Below are positions 11,052-22,854 of a DNA stretch of 64,000 nucleotides, piece by piece. The notes under the pieces are model-generated. The model did no database searches. It was given only the letters and a program-made list of their open reading frames with translations, and was not told where the DNA came from. This DNA comes from Berberis thunbergii (Eukaryota > Streptophyta > Magnoliopsida > Ranunculales > Berberidaceae). The translations under genes were made by a program, and so were the position numbers. Each line of letters opens with the position of its first letter. Positions within the stretch are counted from its first letter, which is position 1. The stretch covers positions 372,001-436,000 of the forward strand of contig QNQO01006264.1 of NCBI GenBank assembly GCA_003290165.1, written 5' to 3'.

Positions 11052-14000
11052 TGTAATACCCGCCTAATTAAATAAATATAAAAAAAAATTTCTTTTGTAA
11101 ACCCTAATGTTGATGGGTTGCTACTAAATTGTATTTGGGTTTGGTTTGGGTTTTTATTAAAATATCGATTAGGGTTTTTATTTTGTAAAATAGGGTGGGT
11201 GCATTTGAAAGCTCGGTGGGGGCGAATAGCCTCCCACCTTATAAAGAAAATAACTATATTTCTTCCTTTTTCTTTCTTTTCTCCTACCTTCTTTATTTTC
11301 TCCTTCCTTTTCTTTTCTTTTCGGTGGCGGCTAGCAGTGAGAGGGGATGAAGGTGGGAAGAAGATGGAGAAAGAAAGCTCGAGGGGGGGGGGGAGTAATG
11401 GCGTGAAGAGCGACGATGGATTGGCAAGAGATAAGGTTTTCTCTGCGTGAAACGGTTTGTCTTTGCGTGGTGGCGATGTTGTGTGTGGGCGAGGGTTGTG
11501 GTAGATTGCGAGGAGAGGTGGTTAGATCTGAGCGGAAGCGGAGGCGGTGATGGTTGTGGTGGTGGAGGAGAGCCTTCCGCCGCCGTGCTCGCTGTTTCCT
11601 CACCTGATGGATTACCACCTTCAAACAAAGACACAGTAGATCAGTAGATCAATCGATCATCTTCATCAATTGATCTTCTCCATATCAATTGATCTTCTCA
11701 ACCGCAAATCGACATTTGTTTGCCTATCCACAACTCTCTCTGTGTTTTGAGTTTTTGTCTGAAAGAGAAAAGTGAGGAAAAGAGGGGCGATCGAAGGAAG
11801 TAGAGCGAGAGGATGAGAAGAGTCTCTCGTCCCACTGAAGGCCGTCTCCTGGTAACTGCTGCAACTTCTACATTTTAGTCTTAATTAAAGATTCCAGGTA
11901 TGAGTTCAATATAAAATCCTAAAGCTTTGGCTTGATGCTTCTACGACCCAGGGTATCGCAAAACACAACCTCTCTGTAAATTCGACGACATGGTAATTTT
12001 TGGGTTTGCTTCTTGTTTGGCCAACCCTTGCTCTTTATTGTTCATACCATACATCTCTCCAAGATTCAAATCCACTCACCAGAGACTATATACAGTGGAA
12101 GGACAACTGACTGGTGCTCATTTCAATAGTCTCACATTTCGGAAGAGCTTAGTCTCGCTGTTCACAAGGTGCAGGTGATTTGGGATGACCCCATTGTATG
12201 TAAGGGATTTAGTATGACCTATTGTTTGTAAGAAATTGCATGTCAGAGATTTAGGTTGTTGTTCACTGTTGGTATCTTTCGATGTTAATAGTCGAAATAA
12301 AGAAGTGGCAGAGGATGATGGTGGTGTGGGTATGAACAAAGGCATAAATGGGATGATGGCGTTGACTATGAAGGGTTATTGCGTGGATCCGTTGCGATAT
12401 TGTTTACGGATTGCGATCTCTTCGGTGAGTTCTCTTTTATCACTTTCAGTTTGTTTTATGTGATGGTTTTGATAGTTATGCCTCATTTTCTTTCTTCCTG
12501 ATTTTGCCCTTAACTTAGTAGATTAAATTGATGGGGTTTGATTACTTTAATTAATTGATTTGAGTGAATGAATGGATACCCATTGTAGTTCACATTGACT
12601 TTAGGCAATTGTCAAGGCATTCGGGGTTTTCTAGGTCATCATTATCATTAGAAAAGCATGTGATCGGGTAGGGTTTGTGTAAGACTAAGGAAACCCTAAT
12701 GCAGGGATGTTAATTTAGTTACTTGTAGGAGGATTGTGTCCACGGGTTTTTTTTTTTTTTTTTTTTCTTGTTTTTGTATCAATCCATATAGGATTAGTAG
12801 TTCACAATGAATGTGGTGGATCTGTTTTTTTTTTGTGTATTTAGTTTCTTGAAATTTTAATGGATTCAATTAGTTAGGTGAGTTGCTTATGGTATTTGAT
12901 GGATTTGGATTTTGATGTGCATTTCTGTTGTGGCATCTCTATAAACTTTACTGGAGTGTAGTAGTTTGGATTTTTTTTCCCTATCTTGGACTTGCACAGA
13001 GAACCTCATTGTTATACAACTCTAACTTCCAGTTTTAACAAATTTCTCTTTGTTGGGTTTTCTCGAACTAGTCAAAATCTCCTAAAAAGTTCCTTTACCA
13101 AGTAGATAACTGAATGTAAGTGGAACTGACAAACCAATCATATCCATTAGGAGTATCTCACTACTTGGTGTGGGGACAGTGTAAAGAGGACAAAGGTCAT
13201 ACAGTAAATGGGTATGGGTATGGGTATGGATATGTATGTTGATAGTGTATGTTCTATATTGATTGTCACTGTCTAATCAATAGATGTGGTCATGATAGGT
13301 GGTTTTCAAAAGAAAAGGTGGATTTCCATAAGGATAGTCAAGTATAGCCAGTATTGGAACTTGTTTTCTTGTCACGTGTATGTGACTATGTTAAAAGAAT
13401 GTTTGTGCTTGCGACACACTTATTTTTCATTCTTTTCTGAAGGAGATGGCAAAATAGATTTTGTCATGTTGTGAATATCACCTTGGTAATGTTTTATGTA
13501 TATATGGTTCTTGTAAAGGGAATGTGATGTGACGTTAATTGATTTGGAAAAAAAATAATGACTCAAATAAAATACTTGGTAAATGTTCTTTTTCCACAAC
13601 TCCAAAAAAAAAAATGTGAAAAGAAATGAAAATTTTGTATACAGACTTGCTTGTATACGTGTGATATTATTATGGGTATGCAGACTTGCTTGCATATCGG
13701 TGCACCGTTCCATGTGAGTTCGGTTGTACGTGTAGAATGCTTGTCAGTGATCGAACTTCGGGTGAGATGACATGACACTCGAGGTGGCACCCCACTTGGG
13801 TCATGTACGCTCCGAGTGGCTTTGATGGCAAGGGAGACACACTTGGGTGAGGTGTGTTCGGCACAGGAGGAGAGTGCGATTGTGGAAAAGAAGCCAAGAA
13901 TTAGAAAACAAAATAAATAATTAAATTAAACCATTGAATTGAGCATGCCATGAAATTTTGTATAGATTATTTTAGCTTATACTAGGTTAGCCTTGAGGGA

Positions 14001-14599
14001 AGAAACTAACAGCTCATTCAACCATTGAATGAGAACTACACGTCTTCCTAAAGGTAGAAAAATGTGTTTGTTTAATATTTCAATAATAGTCTAATATGAT
14101 TATGAATTGTACTGTTGTTGCATTTATGAGGATTGATAACTCATAAACTTCATTTATTAGTGATAAATGATGCATATTTATTTATTAGGATAATAACACC
14201 ATTGCCTCATTGAGGAACTACCTGATGGTGTGGTTATTTATTGTTTGGTTTATTTTAATGTTATCATGTGCGGGTTTATTGATTTTTGGGATGAAGATTT
14301 TTCACACCGGCTTTATTGCTGACCCGAGTGAGTTTTTGCTTCTTGGGTACATTCCTTTGGAATGTAGCCGAGTAGTCTTTCAGGTTTAGAGATTTTGAGC
14401 TGCATTACTGGAGTTCCGCTAGTGAGCTAGCCATGCAAGTCTTCTCCGGGTTAGACTTTTTATTCGTTTTAGTTGTTTAGTTGATGCTGCTATTTGTTTA
14501 TGTTATTATTGAATTTTCACGTCCCGAGTTTTTGTTGAAAACGGATAATCCTACGTGGATTTTGGGATTTTCGTTTCCTTCGAAAATCGGGGCGTGACA
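11052..14599 (+). mobile_element. Solo-LTR-like element, TGTAATACCC...GGGGCGTGACA family
   Basis: The plus-strand ends are TGTAATACCCGCC and AAATCGGGGCGTGACA, giving TG...CA termini. The last 300 bp (for example GCTGACCCGAGTGAG, then the GGTACATTCC and GCCGAGTAG blocks) match the minus strand of 28726-29110. The first 600 bp, with a TATAAAG promoter-like site at about 11240 and a CT-rich leader, match the minus strand of 27660-28100. The 13550-14000 part matches the minus strand of 48540-48970. No internal domain or primer site is seen, so it reads as a solo LTR of about 3.5 kb. No TSD is recognisable (GTTAG versus TTTTG). The short ORFs in it on both strands have no recognisable product. Confidence 0.65.
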
Positions 14600-14640
14600 T
14601 TTTGATTGGGGCGTTTTTAGGTATTTAGATCTAAGAATGT

Positions 14641-14650
14641 TAGATAAGCG
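14641..14650 (+). repeat. Target-site duplication of the truncated LINE (left)
   Basis: TAGATAAGCG is repeated exactly at 17529-17538. At 14651 it is followed by an 11-T run, the poly(A) tail of the minus-strand LINE. Confidence 0.88.
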
Positions 14651-17528
14651 TTTTTTTTTTTGTTAAAAGCATATAACATATATTACTAAATTAAATACAG
14701 TACTGTTAGGCTGCTGTAGTAGCTATGTTGTGAGCCTTATAGTTAAGGACTCTACAAATAAAATTACAGAACTAAAAGCTATGAAAAGAAAGAAATCTTT
14801 TTATGTTGCTAATAAGAGGTCGCCATGCTTAGTCTATGGCTGGTTTGGGTTGTCACTGATCATCATGTAGGACGGAGTGAAGGGTTCTTGAGTTTCCCAT
14901 CAAAAAACCCATTTTCCATTGCTTTGCTTGGATAAGAAGAAGAGATTCTTCAGCTGCATAACACTCCACCATGGTGCTATCTAGTACCTTCTCTGTGATC
15001 GGGTAAACCACTCGTGCTAACACCTTACCTGCATGTTGACAGCAAAAACTCCGACCGCTCCCTGCTGAGATCAAGCAAAAAAAAACTAGCATCATATGTG
15101 ACCAATATAATGTCTGGATCCAGAGATGGGGAATAGGTTTGAGCTATGTGGATCTAAGGTTAAGTTTGTGACATCTAGCTGAATGGATCTGATCCCTAAT
15201 AATTGCTATCCGAGAGGTGGTCGGCTTAGTATGAGGGCCCATAGGAGTAATTGTGGAAGAATTAGAATTAAGTTGAGTGTTAGTGATAGCTGCCTGAAGG
15301 ACATAATGATTAGAAACCGGATTATTATTATCTTTAGAGGAAAAGGGCACTCCAATGCCTTGTTTGATTAGAACTTGTAGAAAAAATTGGTGTTTCCAAA
15401 TTGACCAGGTACTTTGAAAAGATATCCTAAATCTCTAAGTATTGAATTTAGTCTTTTAGAAGATGCAATTGTTATGGGTCTGCCATTTGGTCAGAATGAA
15501 AGCTGCAAACTGAGAAAGCATTTCGTCCTTATAATCGGGGTGTGTTTTCGCAGTATCCCACATGAACTTAAAGAAGAAGATACTGGGCACCCCAAGTTAT
15601 CATTGAGCCAGTCGATCGGTAGGGGCGAGAGAAGCCAAAGTTGATGCATGACTAGACAACGAAAAAAACAGGTGAGTAGCATCCTTTGTGTGACTATTGC
15701 AGAAAATACAACAATCTTCTAAAGGTGTGTGTGGACGGGTCAAATTGGTCATGGTGGGGAGTATATTTTGATTTAGTTTCCAAAACAGAAAAATAGCAGA
15801 AGGAGGTGCCTTGATTTTCCACAAATCTCTTAGCATCTTAACATCATTGCTTAGAGAGGGAAGGAAAGAGGTGTATCATTCAGATTGTTCTAGAGAGAAT
15901 ACTTTGGTAGCATTCTTGACAGTGAAAAGTCATTTTTTATCCGGGAACTAGATCAGAGTGTCAGGTCAATCTGAGCGTCGGATTATGATATCTTGGATGT
16001 TTATTGCCACAGGGGCATGGAAGATGGAATTGATGAGGCTATCATTTCATTGGAGGTGTTGACAAGTATCAGAGTCACATAAATTTTGGATTCTGTGAGG
16101 CAAATTTTGGGCTAGGGGATTGAGCAAACAGTCAGTTAGAAGTAATCCAGGCTTAACCCAACAATCCTTCCAAAGGTCTATATTGTTTCCTGATAGTTAT
16201 TGCCATTTGAGGCAGTGCTTCATTTTAGCCAGCGCAATGAGATTACCTCGGCAAGCAAAGAGAGTTGAGGACAGAGGTTTGGAGATTTGAAAAAGGTTTT
16301 TGTTGTTAAAATAAACGCTTTGAGTTGGGAGGTTCGAGAGCTTTGGGGAGAAGAGATGGCTTGCCAAATACTTTTAAGCATTAAGGCCAAATTTTTATCC
16401 TTCATCGAGGGGATATTGAGTCCACCTAGGTGTCAAGGCCTAGTGATGTGGTCTTAGGTACACATGTGTTTAGCTTTGCTTTCAACTGTCCCGTTCCACC
16501 AAAAATTGAAGGCAAGAACATCAATTTTGGTAGTGATCGAGGTGGGCAGAAGGAAAGTTTGCATGTTATAGACTAAATTCAAGTTAAGAGAAACTTTGAT
16601 TGTTACTGTTCTTCCTTATGAGAAATCACTTTGGATTTCCAGCTTGAGAGTTTGACATTGATTTTAACAATGATGAGTTAAAAACTAGTGGCCTTTTTGT
16701 TAGACACGAGCAGTGGCGATCCAAGATATTTTTCCTTAGGAATGTAAAGTTTTGAACCCAAAATCCTATTAATCATCTTCGCATGCTTTGAGTGAACATT
16801 GGAGTAGTAGTAGACCAAAGATTTGTTAAAATTAACCCCTTGACTCGAAACTAGACAATATTGTTGAAGAATATCTTTAACCGAGTGGGCCTCAACAAAG
16901 GATGCTTGACAAAAAACATGAAATCGTCTGCATACAACAGGTGACTAAGAGAAGGGGATTGACGTTTGATCTTGATGCCTTTGAGGATCCATTCCTCTTC
17001 GGTCCGGGTGAGGAGACGTGATAAAACTTCAGCAACCACAATGAAAAGATAAGGTGACAGGGGATCCTCTTGCTGAATGCCCCTAGACGGCTTGATGGAA
17101 GAAAGGGGTGAGCCATTAAGAAGGACCCGAAGAGAAGTGGTGGAGTTGCATTATTCAATGAGATGAGTCCATTTTTCAGAAAACCCTAGTTTTCATAGAA
17201 CTCGTAAAAGAAAAGACCATTCAACTCTACCATAGGCTTTGGCCATATCAATTTTAATGGCCATCCAATCTTGTTTTTTCCTACGAAAATGTTTCATCTG
17301 AAAGAAAGTCTCATGAGTGAGACTGACATTATCAACAATCGACCTCCCAGGAAGAAAAACTCATTAGTTGAGGGAAATGATGTTATCTAAAATGGGTTTC
17401 ATGCGATTTGCAATGATTTTGGAGATCACCTTATAGATAACATTGCAGAGGTCTATTGGGCGAAATTTGTCTGAAGTAACCGGATTACCCACCTTTAGGA
17501 TAAGGGCTATAAAAGTTTCATTGAATGG
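14651..17528 (-). mobile_element. 5'-truncated L1-type LINE with poly(A) tail and TSD
   Basis: Minus-strand element whose tail is the T run 14651-14661. The body begins inside RT at 17528. The 10-bp TSD TAGATAAGCG flanks it (14641-14650 and 17529-17538). Truncation at the 5' side is typical of target-primed reverse transcription. RT text is closely related to the LINE at 1-10500, for example the shared CGAAAATGTTTCATCTGAAA at 17283 and 1139, so both belong to one family. Confidence 0.9.
14853..17525 (-). pseudogene. LINE RT, zf-RVT and RNase H remnant
   Basis: Minus-strand reading runs from NETFIALIL (17525) through LCNVIYKVISKIIANRMKP, a FLPGRSIVDNVSL-like block (about 17350) and KKQDWMAIKIDMAKAY (about 17270). 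The catalytic box YADDFMFF follows (about 16935-16905). Next come thumb-region fragments (16405-16220), then a zf-RVT domain with WKIKAPPSAIFLFWKLNQN and CCIFCNSHTKDATHLFF (15836-15660). Last is an RNase H-like tail with AEESLLLIQAKQWKM (about 14960-14900). Stops and frameshifts occur between blocks. It is dead as a gene but complete from RT to the 3' end. Confidence 0.85.
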
Positions 17529-17655
17529 TAGATAAGCGTTAAAAGACCAGGTAGATAAGCATTAAAAGACCAAAGTCTTCGCTAATCAATGTTACCTTTT
17601 TTTACCATTAGTCAGATTTTGATTGGGGTTTTTTGGGTATTTAGATTTAAGATTG
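17529..17655 (+). repeat. TSD right copy plus host tandem-duplication copy B
   Basis: 17529-17538 repeats TAGATAAGCG. Directly after it, GTAGATAAGC(A)TTAAAAGACC recurs, and copy B (about 17551-17655) matches the two halves of copy A (10970-11051 and 14600-14650). Confidence 0.7.
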
Positions 17656-18232
17656 ATATATAGAGTCACGGGTTGGACATGTGCAACACATTTAAGTGTG
17701 TTGACTAGCAAAGACTTTGGTCTTCTAAGAGTTGACTATTGAAAAATGGTTTTTAGGAGTATAAACTTAATTTCATGCAAAATAGAGGTCAAGTACTAAT
17801 TATTATTATTATGTTTTAGGTTCACTATAAATAAACCCTATTTTGTGGACAAAAGTCATAATAACTGTTACTTTGACAGAATAAATATTTTCCTTCCAAT
17901 ACCAAACACAAACATGACCAATTTCCTGCAAAAGTTTTCTTCTCCTCTTCACTCATTGAGTTGCTATTACTCACACATCCCACCCATCCTTAGAAAGTAC
18001 GAAGCCCTACAATCCCTTAGATAATGGCAAATCTTATTAAACCCATTATTTGATTAGAGATCCCAAACATTGAAAAAAAAATTAATAATAAAAAAACCTC
18101 GAATTCCATCAGTAACTTCGATTTTTATTTACTAATAAGAAGTATGACAAATTTATGAGTTTAGGAAATTCTTTACAATGAATTAAGAGTTTTCATTGGG
18201 AATAATGATTTGTTTTTCGTCTTACCACCCCT
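17656..18232. other. Unassigned AT-rich spacer
   Basis: No coding frame, RNA gene or repeat end is recognised between the duplication copy B and the Mutator-like element. Confidence 0.5.
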
Positions 18233-18241
18233 TTGTTATTA
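18233..18241 (+). repeat. 9-bp TSD of the Mutator-like element (left)
   Basis: TTGTTATTA, repeated exactly at 31332-31340, immediately outside both inverted repeats. Nine bases is the standard Mutator superfamily duplication length. Confidence 0.9.
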
Positions 18242-18284
18242 GGGAACAACTACACTGCACCACCAATTCATCTCTCTCACACCA
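18242..18284 (+). repeat. Left terminal inverted repeat of the MULE
   Basis: Aligned without gaps to the reverse complement of 31289-31331, 37 of 43 positions match by eye, with a core CACTGCACCACCAATTC. The arms diverge beyond that, apart from shared CT-rich composition. Confidence 0.88.
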
Positions 18285-19030
18285 CAAAAGGTTTTTTTTT
18301 TTTTAACTTTCTCACACCACCATTAAATATGGTAAAACCTCAAAAGAAACCCAAAAAGGAATCGACAAAATCGCAGAAGCCCTTTAAAAAAAAAAGCAAA
18401 ACGATCTCCCCTCCTCAATCTCTCGCACTCCCTACTTCCTCTCGTCTCACACTCGGCGACCAAACTTCACTTCCTCTCAAGGTTGTCATCCCCCTCTTCG
18501 CGAAAACCCTAAAATCGCAAAGGGTTCATCTCATCTTCCTCTTCCTCTTCGTCCTCCTCTTTCCTATCTTTCCCTCTTCCTTTGCATTTCACTGCATTTC
18601 AATTGAAAGAATTTAGAAATGAAAGGGTTTAGTGAAGTTGATGATGTTAGAAATGAATATTGTAAGGGTGAACATGAGGGTGAAGAAGATGATCAATCTA
18701 AAGAGCAAGGACAATCATTTTTAATAGAGGTAATTTGCCAAAAAAATTCATCTAATTTGCATGTAAATTTTATTTATTTTGTATTTTTCAAAATAATTGA
18801 TTGATTATTGTATGATGCATTGGTGCATATGTTTTTATAATGGATGTAATAGATATAGAGATTCATTTTAACGATCTTGAGAGCCCAGAGACGAACCATT
18901 TAGAGGTAACCACCATTTTGTTGTTAAGTAAATTAAAAATTTAGTTAATATATGAAATTTATTCTAAATTGAATCATTATGCAGAATGTTGATAATAATG
19001 TTGATAGAAGTGGTGCCAGTAACGACAAAG

Positions 19031-19043
19031 AAAGATCATTGAT
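19031..19043 (+). repeat. 13-bp TSD of the SINE (left)
   Basis: AAAGATCATTGAT, repeated exactly at 19211-19223. Confidence 0.9.
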
Positions 19044-19210
19044 GCCAATGGTGTTATGGCCTAGTGGTTAGGACTGTGTGGGTTTGTCTCCCACGTCCTA
19101 GCTTCGAATCCCACCTACGACATGGTTACTTTCTAATGGGTGTTGACCATAGGTCGCCCAGTTGATAGGTTATGGGATCCTTAAAAACCCAGCTCGCCTT
19201 TCAAAACAAA
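19044..19210 (+). mobile_element. tRNA-derived SINE
   Basis: 167 bp between perfect 13-bp TSDs. A pol III A-box-like TGGCCTAGTGGTTAGG lies at about 19057 and a B-box-like CTTCGAATCCC at about 19101, with the tRNA-like spacing. A tRNA-unrelated body and an A-rich end (TTTCAAAACAAAA) follow. It sits in the 5' part of the MULE transposase gene. Anticodon-arm pairing is not good enough to call a functional tRNA. Confidence 0.88.
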
Positions 19211-21221
19211 AAAGATCATTGATATTGGTAGTCGATGATAGTCAATTATTTGTTACGGACGAGGTATGTAAGTTTTGACTTATTTTTGTGTTCACCATTT
19301 TTCATTGTTATAAATATGTTGTTATTAACAAATTTTTAATTTTTTAGGTATTCTCATCAAGGTCTGCATTGATAGATTGGGTCCAAGGGATCGGTAGGGA
19401 TAATAACATGGTCGTTACTATCACTAAATCGAAACCGGCTAATCAAAAAAGGAAGGGAATTGTCCATTTTGGTTGTGAAAGGGGAGGGAAGCTTGATAAA
19501 AGGTTAAAGAATCATATTCTATCAAGTAGTACAAAGAAGTGTGGGTGCAAATTTGAGTTGAGAGGGGTACCACTGGAGATTAACCATTGGAGGTTGCAAG
19601 TAACATGTGGAACCCACAATCATCCTCGATCAGAGTCACTTGTTGGTCATTCGTTTGTTGAAAAATTGAACGTAGAGGAAATTATTTATGTGCAAAATAT
19701 GGTGAGGTCCGGTGTGAGCCCTCAGAACATCTTGTCTTGGTTGAAAGAGATGTCGCCGAATAATACCTCAACTTTAAGCATATTTACAATCTAGTATTTC
19801 AGCTAAAGGTATTGGAACAAAGAGGAAGGACGACTTTGCAACATACTCTAGAGTTGTCGAGGGAACACAACTACATAGAGTGACATTTTGTTGATCAGAG
19901 GAATAAAATCACCAACATTTTTTGGGCGCATCCTAAATCTATTCAGTTGGCAAAGTGTTTTCCACAAATAATGCTTATGGATTGCACTTATAAAACTAAT
20001 TGCTATAGGATGTCGCTGTTTGAGATTTTTGGTGTGACGTCGACTAGGAAGACCTTCAACGTTGCATTTTGTTTCATGTGTTCTGAGAAGGAAGAGTCTT
20101 ATGCTTGGGCATTGGAAAAGCTTGCAAGAATTTTTGAGCCAGACAACCTGCCAAGCGTTTTTTAAGTGATAGAGAACTGGGTTTGATCAAGGCTATTGAG
20201 CGAGCTTTTCCCAAGGCAAGGAGATTATTGTTCACATGGCACATCAATACAAATGTCGAGAAAATTGTAAAAGACACTTTGAGGACAATGACCGGTGGGC
20301 TGACTTTATAGATTCGTTTTCAGATTTGTATATATCAAGTTTCGAAGATAAATGGAACAAGGCCACAATTGAGCTTGATAGAAGATGAGCAAAATACCCA
20401 AAGTGTTTGGAATATCTCAAGACAGTCTGGTATCCCCATAAGGAGTACTTTGTCAGTGCATGGATGAATAAATTTAGGCATTTTGGACAACGCACAACGG
20501 GTCGAGTTGAAGGTGCACACTCAAAGTTGAAGCACTTATTGGAAAACTCCCAAGGAACATTCCTTAATGTCTGGAAAAAGATACATGATATGATTGAAGT
20601 CCAACTGATTGAGATATAGTCGTCATTTCACTATAGTCCGACAAAGGTGAAGTCTGAACACAACTTCACTTTATTTTCCTTACTTCATGTGTCGGTGGCG
20701 TGTAGGGAAATTGATTTGATAAATTCAGAAATTTGGAGGTGTGAAAGTGTGGGGGGTGGACCTTGTTAAGTGTGGTTGTGTTCTTCGAACGACGCATGGA
20801 TTACCTTGCGCTCATGAACTTATAGGTTATCTAATTCACACAGGACAAATTTCAGTATGCACTGTAGACAAGTATTGACTTCAACTTGGCACAACATCTA
20901 TTCGTGAATGTGGTGATGTAATTATAGACCTAGTGTTCGACGCCCTTATAAATAGGTTTAATGAATCAAGTCATGATCAGAAGTTGGTTATGAAGAGGAA
21001 GCTTATAGAGTTAAGTTTTCCGGGTGACAATGTTATGATTGAACCATTAGCACTTTTGGTTGGAAAGGGGAGACCGAAAAAGAAGAAGTTGGCTAAGCAT
21101 GAGAAGTCCACTAACAGGGATCCCTCGAGTTATGAATACGCCACGACACAAAAAGAAATGAAAGACAAAAGTAAGAAATCAATAAAAGTAAGAGAAGCCG
21201 ATAAATCATAACAATAGATTG

Positions 21222-21826
21222 ATGCGGCAGATTTCGTCTTGGATACGGGATTATGTTTACGACGTTGTTAGTGTCCCAGGCGACGGAAACTGTGGCTTTC
21301 GATGCATAGCCAAATTCCTTCAGTATGACGACAAAACGGTTGGAAACAAGTGCAGAAAGAGTTAGTGATGGAGCTTGAGTGTAATGCAAAGTTATGGCTT
21401 GCAATGTGGCACGAGGAAGGGGTAAAGGTTGTGAAGGACACTTTAGTAATTCCAGAAAACCAGATGCGGATAGATAGGGAAAGTTGGTTTATAAAACCCG
21501 ACATGATAGAGCTGGCAGCGACCCATTACCAATGCGTCTTTGTTTGTTATGGGAACCAAAACACGACACGTTTTCCCTATGTTTACCAGACACCAAATTT
21601 TGACTCAGGTCGCGTTTGTTTCATGGCACACTTGGCTTAGAGCAGTCACTATGTCATCCTTCATATGCAACCGAACCCACCATTGCCTCCTGCAGTACCA
21701 ACCTGGCCGGGTCAAATGTTACCTTTGGTCTGTCAGCTTGGTATTGGTGCAACAATGTTGAACAAGTTTAATGACAAAAATAAAAAGAACGCGAAAAAGT
21801 CGAATGAGGTGGTGACCATAGACTGA
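21222..21826 (+). pseudogene. OTU-type cysteine protease domain, downstream of the transposase
   Basis: The frame from 21222 gives VPGDGNCGFRCIA, the OTU active-site block (Cys codon 21291-21293, preceding Asp in DGN). It shifts by one base near 21350 and continues with VFVCYGNQNTTRFPYV to SSHYVILHMQP, whose His fits the catalytic His. A TAG at 21638 lies just before that His block, and the frame ends at 21824-21826. OTU enzymes cleave ubiquitin or related chains. The domain follows the transposase tail at 21211 with only a frame break, so a single transposase-OTU protein is the likely ancestral form, an arrangement I recall from annotated plant MULE proteins. This copy is inactive. Confidence 0.8.
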
Positions 21827-21829
21827 TGC

Positions 21830-22325
21830 ACATATTGTATTTTGCTAACCATTGTTGTGATGAAAAATGTAAATGGAAGTCGAGAATTTGTTAATATATT
21901 ATACGGAATTTAACTCATATTAGTTTGAGATTTTGTTTATGTATGATGCGAGAATGCGAGATCAAAATAAATATTAGCTTTATGCGACTATGCGAAAAAA
22001 AAATCAGATAAAAGAGTTGATGTGAACTTGTTCAAATATTGTTTGCTTTCTATTATCTTCTTATCTACTTGATAGCAACACATATTGATGATACTAGTAT
22101 TTAGGTCTCTTTAAACTTGGAGTTGTAAAACTTGAAGGGCAAAACATAACCATTTCAACCATGACAAACTGGTGAGACATGTTATCTTAGAAAATTAGGT
22201 AAAGACAATGAATTGCTTTGACAAACTAGGTTTTAGGTCAAAAACTTCAAAAAACTAAGTTTAAAAAGAACTAATTTGAAATTTCAAAATTTTCCAATAT
22301 CAGAATAATTAGCAGGTTTAAGGTC
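21830..22325. other. MULE non-coding stretch after the OTU gene
   Basis: AT-rich sequence without a supported gene. It probably holds the 3' end of the transposase-OTU transcript. Confidence 0.5.
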
Positions 22326-22329
22326 TGTC

Positions 22330-22525
22330 CGCAGTGCCAAATGCGGGTTACCCGACTATTCCTGCATTGGCCACGGCGGAAACGAAAAAAAAATTCAAAA
22401 TTTTCCTATTCACAGTGCCAAATGCGGCTTATCCCAGATACTTCGCAATGGGCAATGCAGCTAATGAGGGATACTTTGCAGTGGGCAATGCGAAGAACAT
22501 GGGATACACCGCATTCGTGACTACG
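22330..22525 (+). repeat. Self-complementary repeat cluster 1 in the MULE
   Basis: About three diverged units built on GTGCCAAATGCGG(C/G)TTA(T)CCC, a short spacer, and GCAATGGGCAATGC or CATTGGCCACGGCG. Each unit pairs an AATGCG-type motif with a nearby complementary CGCATT/GCATTG motif. The units are related to those at 22855-23215. Confidence 0.7.
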
Positions 22526-22854
22526 AACATGAATATATATATTTATGTGATTCATCTAAAAGCAAGGCCACCCATTGTATGCCCATAGGGTGAGTGTTGA
22601 AGAGTAGGTAATTTCCTAATTACACAGGTGAAGTTCACTAGGCACTTTTAGTAGGTTCAGCCACAACTCCCACAAGAAGGAAGAGGCTTTTAGACAAAGA
22701 AGAATAATGATATGATCTTGCATCTAGTTGATAATGTACAACCACAAAAGGAAGAGGCTTTTAGACAAAGAAGAAAGTTGAAGAACACAAATTCACACAA
22801 TCTACATAAGTAAAACATCTAACAAAATTTTAGATTTCAAACAAAATCATTGTT

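Larger units (their letters stand above)
18619..21211 (+). pseudogene. MuDR/FAR1-like transposase with SWIM finger, disrupted
   Basis: A short acidic first exon (from ATG 18619, donor GT after 18728) and one or two small exons precede the main exon at about 19349, whose acceptor is TTTTAG. Main exon: a FAR1-type zinc-binding N-terminus (SRSALIDWVQGIGRDNNMVV, with CERGG, KKCGCKFELRG and CGTHNHP), then the MULE core with LMDCTYKTN (first Asp codon 19980). The ARRLLFTWHINTNVEKIVK block follows, after a frame break near 20163. TGRVEGAHSKLKHLL carries the Glu (codon 20509). The SWIM finger CGCVLRTTHGLPCAHEL lies at about 20771-20821, and a Lys-rich tail ends at 21211. Frameshifts near 19790, 20163, 20390 and 20620 inactivate it. 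The family cuts and joins element ends in the nucleus. Confidence 0.85.

Noticed and set aside
11118..11647. Gly-rich and Arg-rich open frames near 11.1-11.6 kb
   Set aside because: They belong to the leader region of the LTR-like element and match the non-coding LTR parts at 27.7-28.1 kb.
11047..14604. TSD for the solo-LTR-like element
   Set aside because: GTTAG and TTTTG flanks do not match, and copy B of the host duplication does not reveal a duplicated 5-mer.
19050..19115. Possible functional tRNA gene
   Set aside because: A and B boxes are present but stems do not close well, and the segment is bounded by a 13-bp TSD with an A-rich end, so it is a SINE head.
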